From Dendrophyllia cribrosa (taxonomy: Eukaryota; Cnidaria; Anthozoa; Scleractinia; Dendrophylliidae): DNA of 64,000 bases. The notes beneath the pieces were generated by a model that ran no database searches, was not told where the DNA came from, and saw only the letters and a program-made list of their open reading frames with translations. Every line of letters starts with the position of its first letter. The stretch's first letter is position 1. The translations under genes were made by a program, and so were the position numbers. This document shows positions 37,701 through 41,717 of this stretch, piece after piece. The stretch lies in NCBI GenBank assembly GCA_024195265.1, contig JAJLRJ010000005.1:43078587-43142586 (forward strand), written 5' to 3'.

Positions 37701-38528
37701 ATAATTACCATCTGGACCAAGTTTTAGAAAATCGTAAAAATTCCTTCTTTTTCAATGGAATCACCTTAAGAAAAAAACCGCGAAATTATTTGTCTGTCTT
37801 TCCCTTGATATTTCGGATTCTTTAAGTGACCACTGGGGCCGAAAAGTGTAAAAATTGAAATCAATTCTCTGATTTTTCCTAGCTTGCATTTGTTCAGATG
37901 GTAAATGCGCCATTTTCCAGAAACTTGATATATATAATTAAAATATCATAGTGGCTTTGGCCTAATGAAAGCTTCAGGTATTATGTGCAGCCTAGTTTTA
38001 TTCGTTTTCCACATAAAGAAAGAAGCTCAACATCGACGCCCTCATACAGTAATAACTTGAATATATATCGTTGTAGTAAGGTTGGCCGAATAACCGCGAT
38101 TTCCGTGAGAATATAGTTGAAGGAGTTATTACTCGGCCGAAAGAGATTATGGCCTTCCAACATGTTAAGCAATATGGAAAAAAAAACGTTATCACAAAAT
38201 ATTGGCATGACGTGAGACCGAATCAATTTCAGAATTCATTCTTACTTTTTGACCATCGGAAACTTTCGGATCATTGATCTCACTATGTTATCTTAAGAGT
38301 AATCTAGTTACTCTTCTGCAACTTCGTATTGTAAGAACAAAAATATGGGTAGCTTTTAAGTAAGATTTTAAGCACCAATCTGTTTGCAAATTATTTACCA
38401 AACGCGCTAAAAAATCTTTAAAACCCGCAAATTACGACATAAAAGTTACAAAAAATTTATTGCCCACCTTTGCTGTTGCTCTCCGCAGTAGTGAAAAGAA
38501 GGAACAGAGATAACGGTAATAACAGCAT
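3370..38528 (-). CDS. Gene B: secreted PLAT-EGF-sushi-HYR protein (13 exons, 3' end outside window)
   Basis: This multi-exon gene was assembled by following open frames and GT-AG borders on the minus strand. Exons in transcript order: 38468-38528, 34215-34341, 32423-32525, 28428-28512, 26024-26071, 24850-24978, 22941-23069, 20808-20933, 18521-18652, 15935-16132, 11206-11451, 6700-6936, 3370-3552. All donor and acceptor phases agree, giving about 601 residues without a stop. Order of parts: signal peptide, PLAT, short Cys linker, four Ca-binding EGFs, sushi, HYR, HYR, sushi. The last donor at 3370 has no partner in the window, so the gene runs past position 1. PLAT domains bind lipid or protein partners; EGF, sushi and HYR modules mediate extracellular adhesion. 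A role as adhesion, matrix or recognition protein is inference. I do not recognise a named orthologue. Confidence 0.8.
3640..4400. other. Intron stretch with ATCCTAG-rich inverted sequence
   Basis: No exon was found. Around 3975-4140 the words ATCCTAG, CCTAGCG and their complements recur in both orientations (for example TTCTAGGATCATCC near 4091), suggesting a degenerate palindromic repeat. Confidence 0.4.
4540..5076. repeat. 23-bp minisatellite, about 23 copies
   Basis: The unit GTCAACTGTTGTTGTTATGT followed by GTT repeats with a few T/C changes. It is preceded by a C homopolymer (about 4410-4438) and a GAAA-rich stretch. Because 23 is not a multiple of 3 and the unit has no stop, all three plus frames stay open with the same periodic peptide. 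The long frames here are therefore artefacts of the repeat, not a gene. Confidence 0.95.
5381..6576. mobile_element. 1.2-kb inverted-terminus element carrying a nested MITE
   Basis: The ends AGGACGTTCGCGC (left, after TTTA) and GCGCGAACGTCCT (right, before TAAA) are inverted. The body contains GGGGTCACCGA twice (about 5481 and 5868), related to the GTGACCCC words in the element at 37117-37765. The MITE at 5900-6420 is inserted inside. Confidence 0.65.
5900..6420. mobile_element. MITE with GCAAATGCAAACGC tandem arms
   Basis: The ends GCCTGGTTCACACGTGCGAC and reverse complement are flanked by TAA (5897-5899) and TTA (6421-6423). Each arm is a run of degenerate 6-mers (GCAAAT, GCAAAC, GCAAGC) and the internal GTTCACACGT word recurs several times, so the element looks built from repeated terminal units. 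Confidence 0.8.
6596..6690. mobile_element. Hairpin MITE (ACGCAGCCGTTATT), abutting an exon
   Basis: The arms TACGCAGCCGTTATT plus GTCGTCACGCAACGCTC are mirrored on the right by GAGCGTTGCGTGACGAC-type sequence. The family copy at 49507-49628 has a perfect 9-bp target duplication. Its right end lies about 9 bp from the donor of the HYR exon at 6700. Confidence 0.75.
6700..6936 (-). CDS. Gene B exon: second HYR (hyalin repeat) module
   Basis: This 237-nt phase 1-1 exon has acceptor TTTCTAG at its upstream edge and donor GTAAGT. It encodes 79 residues with the HYR pattern: an opening [15 protein letters not shown], a central [10 protein letters not shown], then [18 protein letters not shown] and a closing Cys followed by FQVTL. 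HYR modules are immunoglobulin-like folds used in extracellular adhesion. It follows the other HYR exon directly, giving a tandem pair, and is followed by the sushi exon at 3370-3552. A MITE ends about 9 bp past the donor, inside the intron. Confidence 0.85.
7417..7641. mobile_element. MITE, TTAA target, AGGGATAGTATCA termini
   Basis: TTAA lies at 7413-7416 and 7642-7645; the inverted ends are AGGGATAGTATCATGAGGT and imperfect reverse complement. A TTAA target fits piggyBac- or Kolobok-type elements. No transposase is present. Confidence 0.8.
7650..9060. other. Intron stretch with no gene recognised
   Basis: AT-rich sequence without exon-like frames flanked by splice sites. The only structure seen is an 11-bp direct repeat (AATTGACTCCA) three times at about 8487-8519. 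Confidence 0.4.
9120..9470 (-). pseudogene. LINE reverse-transcriptase fragment
   Basis: On the minus strand a broken frame carries residues typical of the LINE RT palm: a LVY-ADD-like stretch disrupted by two extra bases near 9440, then [18 protein letters not shown] and [12 protein letters not shown]. It lacks the rest of the enzyme and is flanked by the oppositely oriented fragment at 9560-10675. Dead remnant; the clade was not determined. Confidence 0.7.
9560..10675 (+). pseudogene. 3' part of a LINE with zinc-knuckle-like tail
   Basis: On the plus strand broken frames read as the C-terminal part of a LINE polyprotein: [20 protein letters not shown], then after breaks a Cys/His zinc-binding stretch ([19 protein letters not shown]) typical of the region after reverse transcriptase. 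The copy ends in AATAAAAG followed by C-rich and A-rich homopolymers near 10647-10680, consistent with a 3' tail. Several stops and shifts make it inactive. Confidence 0.65.
10681..11200. other. Intron stretch with a G homopolymer
   Basis: No exon found. A G run lies at about 11103-11126, just beside the HYR exon donor side. Confidence 0.4.
11206..11451 (-). CDS. Gene B exon: first HYR (hyalin repeat) module
   Basis: This 246-nt phase 1-1 exon has acceptor TGTCTTTAG and donor GTAATT. The 82 residues show the HYR layout: [12 protein letters not shown] at the start, VWKEPTSN in the middle, [19 protein letters not shown] with the aromatic-Pro turn, and a late Cys (SCSIYVIVN). It sits between the sushi exon at 15935 and the second HYR exon at 6700, and frame is kept through both junctions. 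Confidence 0.8.
11831..11867. repeat. Perfect 16-bp hairpin
   Basis: The arms GCCATCTTTGTGCCCC and GGGGCACAAAGATGGC are separated by five bases. It lies in an intron of gene B; no conserved RNA family is recognised. Confidence 0.7.
12165..12480 (-). repeat. Three monomers of the 106-bp satellite family
   Basis: Words such as AGCTTTCATTTGAATGGTTA, ATCCACAGACTCAAAAGTTA and CACCTTGTACAGCATAATAA recur at about 120-bp and then shorter intervals. This is the reverse complement of the array at 17205-18260. Confidence 0.85.
12928..13095. mobile_element. MITE, GGCCATTTCCGAGTTG termini
   Basis: About 70-bp near-perfect inverted arms (GGCCATTTCCGAGTTG, then TTTAGCCTCTCTATCAAA) with TA on each side. 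Non-coding. Confidence 0.85.
13121..13326. mobile_element. MITE with GGAATCGTAAGC tandem arms
   Basis: The ends GCTTGGTTCCCACTAGCGAC and imperfect reverse complement are flanked by TTA on both sides. The arms are degenerate hexamers (GGAATC, GTAAGC, GGAAGC). Confidence 0.75.
13376..13675. mobile_element. MITE copy (CAGAAACGCATAAGTGGGTT) in a CATAAG-rich host repeat
   Basis: The segment 13431-13655 is a second copy of the family at 1803-2056, with ends CAGAAACGCATAAGTGGGTT and AACCCACTTATGGGTTTCTG. It is surrounded by ATAAGCCTGGTTTGCACAGG and CATAAGCATAAG words that look like another GCCTGGTT-type element. Confidence 0.65.
13678..14017. mobile_element. MITE, CACAGGACGAAATAA termini, TTAAAG-rich body
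   Basis: The inverted ends CACAGGACGAAATAA and TTATTTCGTCCTGTG enclose a body made largely of TTAAAG/CTTTAA words in both orientations. Confidence 0.75.
14036..14111. mobile_element. Very short MITE, GCCTCGCTTTCACTGG termini
   Basis: Imperfect inverted ends (GCCTCGCTTTCACTGG and CCAGTGAAAACCAGGC) are flanked by TTA on both sides. Minimal member of the GGCCTGGTT-type group. Confidence 0.55.
14115..15930. other. Long intron stretch, no gene recognised
   Basis: No splice-bounded frame with recognisable domains. The longer open frames at 14293-14718 overlap each other on both strands and show no family signature. GCGCGC-rich spots occur near 15557-15605. Confidence 0.4.
15935..16132 (-). CDS. 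Gene B exon: first sushi-like (CCP) module
   Basis: This 198-nt phase 1-1 exon lies between acceptor TTTCACTTAG and donor GTAAGT. The 66 residues begin [12 protein letters not shown] and end [11 protein letters not shown], the W-x(n)-C ending of sushi domains. Six cysteines are present, two more than the canonical four. [14 protein letters not shown] matches the central sushi strand. It follows the fourth EGF exon and precedes the first HYR exon, with frame kept on both sides. Sushi modules bind proteins at the cell surface; the partner here is unknown. Confidence 0.8.
16140..16820. other. Intron stretch, no gene recognised
   Basis: AT-rich unique-looking sequence. A 69-residue minus frame at 16515-16724 has no splice sites or domain signature and was not called. 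Confidence 0.4.
16824..17169. mobile_element. Inverted element bounded by G and C homopolymers
   Basis: A run of G (about 16821-16847) precedes CCATATAAAAATGACGGGGG. At the other end CCCCGTCATTTTTATA precedes about 50 C. Inside, words like TACCTTTTGGGGT recur. The homopolymers form the element ends. Confidence 0.65.
17205..18260 (+). repeat. 106-bp satellite array, about 10 copies
   Basis: The anchor TGAGTCTGTGGATGAAATCC recurs near 17221, 17325, 17431, 17537, 17643, 17749, 17854, 17963, 18069 and 18188, giving a modal spacing of 106 bp. Each monomer also holds GACCATTCAAATGAAAGCTA and GGTGCTGTTTATTATGC. The same module is found singly in MITEs at 39910-40080 and 44371-44577. Confidence 0.95.
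18521..18652 (-). CDS. Gene B exon: fourth Ca-binding EGF
   Basis: This 132-nt phase 1-1 exon has acceptor CTTTTCAG and donor GTACGT. The 44 residues open with the Ca-binding signature (D)[11 protein letters not shown] and close with [11 protein letters not shown] followed by ICE, giving all six EGF cysteines. Preceded by the third EGF and followed by the sushi exon. Its 5' edge, including the acceptor, is duplicated at 18690-18745. Confidence 0.85.
18690..18745 (-). pseudogene. Duplicated 5' edge and acceptor of the fourth EGF exon
   Basis: The segment GAGTCTGTACCCTTACTGCA onward repeats 18622-18677 with about two changes, 68 bp away. It carries a second CTTTTCAG acceptor and the start of VNECSKG. 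If used as an exon, the frame runs into a TAA just after the original acceptor, so it looks non-functional. Confidence 0.8.
18792..19148. mobile_element. MITE with AAAAATTGCCACAT tandem arms
   Basis: The ends GCCCCGTCTACACGAGCAAT and imperfect reverse complement are flanked by TAA and TTA. The body repeats TTTTTATTTGCCACATAAAA-type words in both orientations. Confidence 0.75.
19153..19601. mobile_element. Palindromic MITE, TTAA target, AGTGTCTATCACCCC termini
   Basis: TTAA at 19149-19152 and 19602-19605. The arms of about 180 bp are near-mirror images (AGAAAGTTATTTTCAGAATC and CTATGTACATTGAATAGTTA, with complements). A second copy is at 24300-24768. Confidence 0.85.
19640..20000 (+). mobile_element. 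Probable 3' end of a Penelope-like element
   Basis: GGGACGAAACGTCGCAGC at about 19908-19926 follows a TGATAATGACGTG stretch, the pattern seen at the ends of Penelope-like elements. The words CTAAAAGATTTTTAACAAAA and TTTTTAAAAACCTTTTAGCG flank it in inverted orientation. No protein frame remains. Confidence 0.5.
20217..20580 (+). repeat. About 83-bp tandem repeat, 4 copies
   Basis: AAATTACGGATTTTGGTATC and AGGGTGTTCAGGAAGGA recur near 20233, 20316, 20417 and 20499. One copy contains a poly-A run at about 20385-20402. Confidence 0.85.
20808..20933 (-). CDS. Gene B exon: third Ca-binding EGF
   Basis: This 126-nt phase 1-1 exon has acceptor TCTTCAG and donor GTGAGT. The 42 residues start (D)KDECADNPC, run through [20 protein letters not shown] and end AKNCQ. 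All six EGF cysteines and the DxxEC-type Ca-binding start are present. The intron holds tandem repeats on its 3' side, but the exon is clean. Confidence 0.85.
21634..21918. mobile_element. MITE, GAGCAGTTTTCAATTGAGTG termini
   Basis: The ends GAGCAGTTTTCAATTGAGTG and reverse complement enclose CCAATCA/TGATTGG-rich inner arms. A full copy is at 26698-26981 and a partial one at 25550-25690. An ATA microsatellite lies next to the right end. Confidence 0.85.
21990..22140. repeat. Remnant of AAAGGGACACC repeat
   Basis: AAAAGGGACACC twice with GGTCCCAATAG and AATGGAGGTTTCACT, related to the duplicated unit at 1-168. Confidence 0.5.
22150..22930. other. Intron stretch, no gene recognised
   Basis: ATTATAAAGAT-type words occur in both orientations near 22270 and 22570. 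No exon-like frame. Confidence 0.4.
22941..23069 (-). CDS. Gene B exon: second Ca-binding EGF
   Basis: This 129-nt phase 1-1 exon has acceptor TTTGAG and donor GTACAC. The 43 residues begin (D)[16 protein letters not shown] and close [11 protein letters not shown] then DQCE, with six cysteines. It is the closest relative of the first EGF exon (same length; shared DECQ, the SP-TC stretch and a GY-I-K tail), so the two probably arose by exon duplication. Confidence 0.85.
23205..23231. repeat. Short AAC microsatellite
   Basis: About nine AAC units. Confidence 0.9.
23240..23810. other. Intron stretch, no gene recognised
   Basis: No splice-bounded frame or clear repeat was seen. Confidence 0.4.
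24300..24768. mobile_element. TTAA MITE, second copy of the 19153 family
   Basis: TTAA at 24296-24299 and 24769-24772. The arms match 19153-19601 closely. Interrupted by the element at 24389-24476. Confidence 0.85.
24389..24476. mobile_element. Short MITE with about 7-8 bp target duplication
   Basis: The ends TTTCTTGGTGTTGCG and CGCAACACCAAGAAA are bounded by GTTTGTG on both sides (24382-24388 and 24477-24483). A sister copy at 48831-48970 has GACTATTC/GACTATTT. An 8-bp duplication suggests a hAT-type MITE. Confidence 0.8.
24850..24978 (-). CDS. Gene B exon: first Ca-binding EGF
   Basis: This 129-nt phase 1-1 exon has acceptor GTGGCAG and donor GTACCA. The 43 residues open (D)[10 protein letters not shown], the classic Ca-binding EGF start, continue [18 protein letters not shown] and end NNQCQ, with six cysteines. 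Preceded by the short Cys exon at 26024-26071. Transposon sequence begins within about 20 bp of its donor, so the splice site has little native intron left beside it. Confidence 0.85.
25270..25350 (+). mobile_element. Likely 3' tail of a CR1/L2-type LINE
   Basis: The stretch GCCTCGAATAGCGTTTTTGC then TTGCAGGGCAACTGTATTTA and a TAATAAATTT end is typical of cnidarian LINE 3' ends. No coding part is attached. Confidence 0.4.
25550..25690. mobile_element. Partial copy of the CAATTGAAAAC MITE
   Basis: CCAATCAC words and CACTCAATTGAAAACCACTC match one end of the family at 21634 and 26698. The other end is missing. Confidence 0.6.
25738..25895 (+). repeat. About 46-bp tandem repeat, 3-4 copies
   Basis: GACGGACGCAGAGTGTTATG and CCTGGCGGGAA recur near 25753, 25799 and 25848. 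Confidence 0.85.
26024..26071 (-). CDS. Gene B exon: short Cys-containing linker
   Basis: This 48-nt phase 1-1 exon has acceptor TTCTTTCAG and donor GTAGGT. It encodes [15 protein letters not shown], two cysteines 13 residues apart. It joins the PLAT end (WTTLK) to the first EGF (DVDEC). Too short to name as a domain; it could be a small disulfide loop or half of a lost module. Support comes from clean splice sites and matching phase on both sides. Confidence 0.6.
26283..26531 (+). pseudogene. Crypton-like/KIAA1958-like N-terminal fragment
   Basis: The plus frame contains [20 protein letters not shown] followed by [10 protein letters not shown]. This resembles the N-terminal motif of proteins related to Crypton tyrosine recombinases (KIAA1958 / DUF3504 type), which are common in corals. 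The recombinase domain is absent and the frame stops after 82 residues with an AATAAAATAAAA stretch. It sits in the intron between the PLAT end and the short linker exon of gene B, on the opposite strand. A remnant is more likely than a gene. Confidence 0.4.
26698..26981. mobile_element. MITE, GAGCGGTTTTCAATTGAGTA termini
   Basis: Full copy of the family at 21634-21918. The ends GAGCGGTTTTCAATTGAG and CTCAATTGAAAACTGCTC are flanked by TA. Confidence 0.85.
27000..27570. other. Intron stretch, no gene recognised
   Basis: A 103-residue minus frame at 27041-27352 has no splice context or domain signature and is left uncalled. Confidence 0.35.
27585..27905. mobile_element. Partial AGGGGCTATGTC element
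   Basis: TTAA then AGGGGCTATGTCACC; internal words (GCAGATGGCCCGGATGGAAA, GATTATGGTTTATT, TCACTTGATATCTT) match 36547-37101. The right terminus was not seen. Confidence 0.6.
27935..28160. repeat. CGGGAAACAG/CTGGGA-type inverted repeat
   Basis: GATCGGGGATTTCGTTGTTT, CCCGACCGTCCCA and ATCTGGGACGGTCGGGAAAC occur in opposite orientations. A relative is at 41573-41710. Confidence 0.55.
28428..28512 (-). CDS. Gene B exon: end of the PLAT domain
   Basis: This 85-nt exon starts in phase 0 and ends in phase 1 (acceptor TTTCTAG, donor GTGAGT). It reads [17 protein letters not shown] and ends SGWTTLK. Joined directly to the preceding exon it gives GWDLDY followed by IIIKIDG, the W-x-LD-x-I/V-x-I strand pair that closes PLAT domains, with a late Trp as expected. 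The phase change from 0 to 1 marks the border between the PLAT part and the 1-1 shuffled modules. Confidence 0.75.
28690..29140 (+). repeat. Dispersed repeat, inverted copy at 43010-43455
   Basis: About 450 bp including TTGTTCTGCGGCATTGGCTC, GGAGGAGCTGATGGTT and GAGTCTAGGCCAATGAGATC appear as reverse complement near 43090-43440. Confidence 0.85.
29143..29376. mobile_element. MITE, TAGACCACTTTACAGTTGT termini
   Basis: TAGACCACTTTACAGTTG and CAACTGTAAATTGGTCTA are inverted ends; GACTTTGTTTTGATAC and its complement occur inside. Confidence 0.75.
29390..31170. other. Intron stretch with TTAA-bounded repeat end
   Basis: No firm exon. TTAAAGGGACACTGTCACGG at about 30581 is the end of an element of the GGGACACTGTC group. 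GTGACGTCA-type sites occur near 30339 and 30508. Confidence 0.4.
31178..31592. mobile_element. MITE with AGCGTATGCC tandem arms
   Basis: The ends GGCCCTGTCACACTATTACG and imperfect reverse complement are flanked by TAA. The interior is many copies of GCGTATGCCTAGCGTATG-like words, partly inverted. Confidence 0.8.
31595..32420. other. Intron stretch with a hairpin
   Basis: No exon. ATTGAACTATCTTGTTTGGT near 32192 and its imperfect complement near 32258-32280 form a hairpin; an ATTT microsatellite is near 31680. Confidence 0.4.
32423..32525 (-). CDS. Gene B exon: middle of the PLAT domain
   Basis: This 103-nt exon starts in phase 2 and ends in phase 0 (acceptor TTATTATAG, donor GTAAGT). It encodes about 34 residues including [20 protein letters not shown] and [10 protein letters not shown]. 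The order F-x(n)-D-W-D-I-G then G-x-x-PGW-x-LD is the central PLAT/LH2 signature (a strand pair followed by the conserved GW-LD). It pairs with the exon at 34215 carrying the first PLAT strands and that at 28428 carrying the last. Confidence 0.8.
32737..33234. mobile_element. MITE, TTTCCCTTTCGTAAACGGTC termini, with tRNA-like insert
   Basis: The ends TTTCCCTTTCGTAAACGGTC and reverse complement (33203-33234) flank the element. GGTCGATGCCATT recurs at least four times near the left end. The tRNA-like segment at 33062-33130 lies inside. Confidence 0.75.
33062..33130 (+). tRNA. tRNA-like sequence (SINE-type or pseudogene)
   Basis: CAGTGGTCTAGTGGTAAATG matches a tRNA D-arm/box A, and GTTCCGGGTTCGATTC matches a T-arm/box B. 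The spacing of about 37 bases fits a tRNA. The acceptor stem pairs poorly and the anticodon loop is not clear, so a working tRNA is unlikely. Confidence 0.45.
33236..33555. mobile_element. Palindromic repeat, TTGAAAAATATTTCACGAGTGA core
   Basis: GATACGAAATTTCTCTTCGA with TTGAAAAATATTTC is mirrored by GAAATATTTTTCAACACGAG and AGAGAAATTTCGTATC; ACACCAATAAAATC and ATTTCATTGGTGTT extend the arms. Confidence 0.75.
33570..34210. other. Intron stretch, no gene recognised
   Basis: Open frames at 33570-34081 overlap without domain signatures. Confidence 0.35.
34215..34341 (-). CDS. Gene B exon: start of the PLAT domain
   Basis: This 127-nt exon starts in phase 1 and ends in phase 2 (acceptor CTTTTAG, donor GTAAGT). 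Its 42 residues begin [20 protein letters not shown], the textbook N-terminal strand of PLAT/LH2 domains (Y-x-V-x-V-x-T-G-x(n)-GAGTDA-x-V), and continue [14 protein letters not shown] domains are beta-sandwiches that bind lipids or proteins at membranes, known from lipoxygenases and polycystins. Here it follows directly after the signal peptide, so it would be the extracellular N-terminal domain. A LINE fragment starts only about 95 bp upstream of the acceptor. Confidence 0.85.
34436..35478 (-). pseudogene. RTE-type LINE fragment (reverse transcriptase to C-terminus)
   Basis: Minus-strand frames, broken by several stops and shifts, read as RTE-clade [16 protein letters not shown], a [19 protein letters not shown] stretch where the ADD motif reads ADN, and [12 protein letters not shown], then a C-terminal [16 protein letters not shown]. 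It lies in the first intron of gene B in the same orientation as the gene. The D-to-N change in the catalytic pair and the stops show it is dead. Confidence 0.7.
35480..36540. other. Intron stretch with a C-rich run
   Basis: No exon found. A C homopolymer lies at about 35957-35990. Confidence 0.4.
36547..37101. mobile_element. TTAA MITE, AGGGGCTATGTCGCC termini, with a nested MITE
   Basis: TTAA at 36543-36546 and 37102-37105. Nested inside at about 36642-36874 is an element with ends GGGGCCCGTTTCTCAAAGGT and imperfect reverse complement. Relatives are at 27585, 52977 and 54260. Confidence 0.75.
37117..37765. mobile_element. MITE, AGGTGATTC termini
   Basis: TTAAGGTGATTC (left) and GAATCACCTTAA-type right end near 37756-37769. 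GCACGGTGACCCC occurs twice inside, related to the 5381-6576 element. Confidence 0.6.
38468..38528 (-). CDS. Gene B first coding exon: signal peptide
   Basis: An ATG at 38526-38528 opens [20 protein letters not shown], a clear signal peptide (hydrophobic core of about 13 residues followed by a small-residue site near TTAES). The donor GTGGGC leaves one base (phase 1), which matches the acceptor phase at 34341, giving SKAYTVVV. Upstream of the ATG, TTTAACAG could be the acceptor of a 5' untranslated exon. No TATA box or start site could be assigned. Confidence 0.8.
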
Positions 38529-38529
38529 C

Positions 38530-41110
38530 TTAATCCCTGTTAAATAAATCTCGTATTAGCGTCTCATTCAGGAAATAATGAACTATGATCTTGGTTATTC
38601 TGCGAAGAACATCATATCATGAGAAGTTCCCATTTTATTCCCAGCTGGACAAGCCATGTCAATCATGTTACCATAGAAACAAATTCTTGCTTCCACAGCT
38701 GTGTAATAACAAACGGTATCCGACAAAAGTATTACCTTGTATTGCAACCCATATACTAATGAGTCAAATAATCAGCAAATGCACATAATTACTTTGCACA
38801 GTCCAAGCAAGCTGTGTTTGTTCTTCGCAGCTAGAAAAAATTTCCTCCGTAATTTGGTTTTAATTAATGTTTGAATTCGCACGAACCGACCAACCCACTG
38901 TGAAGGGTCGGGAATGCGATGATTGAAAATAAATAGAAATATTCAAATTTAATAAATGTTCATTTTATAGCTACTTTATAAATTGCAATCTAACCACGTA
39001 GTTGCTAACGATGCTAAAGTATTCATCCAAAGACAGCTTAAAAAGAGAAATAAACTTAACATTTGCATAGAAAATTATAAACGTCTGGTTCTATGTTTCG
39101 TACTTTAATTACAAGTCTTCTGACATATTTGCACGGCGCAGTCCTCGCTCAGTCCAGTCTTACAATGAACGTTTGTTTAGTGTATCAAAGATAATGCGAT
39201 GACCTTATTTTCATGTAACTGTCACTAATCCTTTGATCAATATGGCAAAATTTCGACGAAACATCACTGATTCACGCAAACATTCACGTTAAACGTTGTA
39301 TACCTACACTCTACCTACACTCACTTCTGACCACCCAACCTCTTGCAAATGGATATCTCCCGTTAGCTGGCATGACGACGCAAAATACATCAGCTTTATA
39401 TTGCACTGTTCTGAAGGACGTTACAGCGCAATATAATAACAATTTACTCTCTCGAATGACATTAAGCCATCCTTGTAGCTAGAACTATCTGCCGTTAATC
39501 AATTCGAAGTTAAAAGTCCATGCAGATTTTTGTCTAGTTTCTCTTATCTGTGTTGATAGCAAAACACTTCCCTGGAAACAACATAATTGAGTATCAACTC
39601 ATTGTGAGAATACCATGAGAATAAAGAAGTTCAACAACTAGAAATATTGTCCCGATCTGTCATGAGATCTGGATGTCTCGTGACCTGACCAAACAATGCA
39701 CTAAACATGCTGTTTCTTTGTACAACATCAATACATTGTCAACTAGAGGGTGAAAAGAATAAAGAAACTCATCAACGAGCGGATATTGTCTTGATATACT
39801 ATCAAGTATCAGTGATCGACATCTAATTTCTCCTTATAAGATATAGATGTTATTTAGCAAAAAGTTGTTATTATAACCCTCAAATCCACTCCCAGAGTAT
39901 AAAGACATGAAATGCAGTTCTAACTTTTTAGTCTGTTGACGAAATCCTCTGGTGTAACCATTCAAATGAAACCTCTTCAGCAGTACGTTTGCATGGTACC
40001 ATTTGTTTTTCAATATTTTACAAAATGAAATTTGGGATTTTTCTTGAATTTTGGCACTTTGGGAGGTAAAGGGTTAATTACGGTGGGAACTTGAACGGGT
40101 TAGTTATTCTTTTCGATCCTTCTAACAAGAAAAATAAAAACTAACTAGTAAAAATGATCAGCTCTATTACACAACCTACAATAGTCGTGCAACCGGCTTT
40201 TCCCGAATCTGCGGTTACTATTGTTACTGGTTATTGAGGGTAAATAATGTTTTCTGAAGCGCGCGATAAGAAGAGTTTAAAAACACTGTCGAAGGACTAG
40301 ATTTGGGAAAAGATGACTGTCGTATAATGAACAATTTATTCAGCAAATTGTTAAGTTGTTAAATTCGGCAGAGTGTTTAAAACAAAACTGACAAAGATAG
40401 ACGCCTTGGACGTATTACACAACAAGCGCGCGGGCAGGAGAGTATATGTATATAAATAACGTCACCCCAGTCCCATATTTGTGGCTCGTGTATTTTGACA
40501 CGTACATGTATTCGACCCTTAAATGCTACGTACTGACTGATGTCAGATTAATTGTCATTTCAACAGGAGACGAGCAAAATATATATGAAATTAAAGGTAT
40601 TTAAAATAATATTTATTATATACCTATATAATACAACATGCGCACGGGCAAGACTCGGGCAGGAGAGTGCCGCCTATAGCAATAACCTCCCCTAGTCATA
40701 TTTGCACTCGTTTTGGCACGTATTCGCAACATAAAATGCTAAGTACATTTCGTGTAAAAGCAATACATTTTCGGTCTGACAAATATAGAGTAATTTATAT
40801 ATGAAATGAAAGATATATAATATATGAATGAAAAGAGAACGAAAACCGCATGGTTTCCTTTTAGTCCGTTTTCAACATAAACTACTGGCTGTATTTACGG
40901 CAGCTGCCGGTTGAACATCAGAAAGCATAGTCTTCTTTCAAAATAAATAAAGACAGCTCAATTTACATTTCGCATTATATTAAACCTAATTCAACACTCG
41001 GAGAACTTCCCGGTCAAACGTTTGGTTTACATCTGAGGGATCTATGATAGCACAACACGGCTAGAGAGCGACAAGCAATCTTGCGCCGGTGATAATCAAC
41101 TCTCCATGAA
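38530..41110. other. Region upstream of gene B, no gene found
   Basis: The region should hold the promoter and 5' untranslated exon. I see no convincing core promoter or open frame. CATCAACGAGCGGATATTGT-like and ATTGTCCCGATCTGTCATG words near 39640-39800 recur loosely. Confidence 0.35.
39910..40080. mobile_element. MITE remnant carrying the satellite module
   Basis: TCTAACTTTTTAGTCTGTTG, ACCATTCAAATGAAAC and GGTACCATTTGTTTTTCAAT lead to AAAGGGTTAA at the end. It matches 44371-44577 in reverse orientation. Confidence 0.65.
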
Positions 41111-41115
41111 ATTAA

Positions 41116-41517
41116 AGGGGCACTGTCTCGAATGAAATATCGTGTTTTCATGATTTACATGAGCTTGTTTTAAGCTTACTTTATTATCTAGAAATTGGAA
41201 GAAAAACTCGCCAAAAGTGAAGAAATATGAAATAAAATCAACAGAACGGCTAAAAAAACCTCAAAATTGCACCAGAATGGAAACTTGGATTTCTTGACCG
41301 CCTATCACGAAATCAAAATTGACGCGGAACTGAATCCACTTCCATCCTTTTAATCCTGCACTTTTTCTCCAAACTATTGCTTCTGTTTTGCTCTACAGAA
41401 TCGTTTTTATTTAATTGCAATTTAGTTGTATATTTAGTGGCATTTAATTTGGCGATATAACGTGGAAATTAAGTAAGCAAAACTTTTCGTTTTCTCAGCG
41501 GCACAGTGCATGTCCCT
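41116..41517. mobile_element. TTAA MITE, AGGGGCACTGTCTCG termini
   Basis: TTAA at 41112-41115 and 41518-41521. The interior (AATCCTGCACTTTTTCTCCA, TTGCTCTACAGAAT) is the reverse complement of the 23816 and 54485 family. Confidence 0.75.
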
Positions 41518-41572
41518 TTAACTCGAATTTAAAAAAAATCTGCGTTAATTTTTAAAAGTCATGTTAAGTCAC

Positions 41573-41710
41573 GATCGAGGATTTTGCTGTTTCCCGCCGT
41601 CCCAGATTTTACCGATATGTCGAGAAAATCGCCGATCCGGCATCGCAGAAATAAATCTGGGACGTATCGGAGAAATAGAAACGCTCCCGATTTATCTAAT
41701 TTGTTCCCGA
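41573..41710. repeat. Copy of the CGGGAAACAG repeat
   Basis: GTTTCCCGCCGTCCCAGATT and AATCTGGGACGTATCGGAGA match the 27935-28160 repeat. Confidence 0.55.
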
Positions 41711-41717
41711 CCATCTC

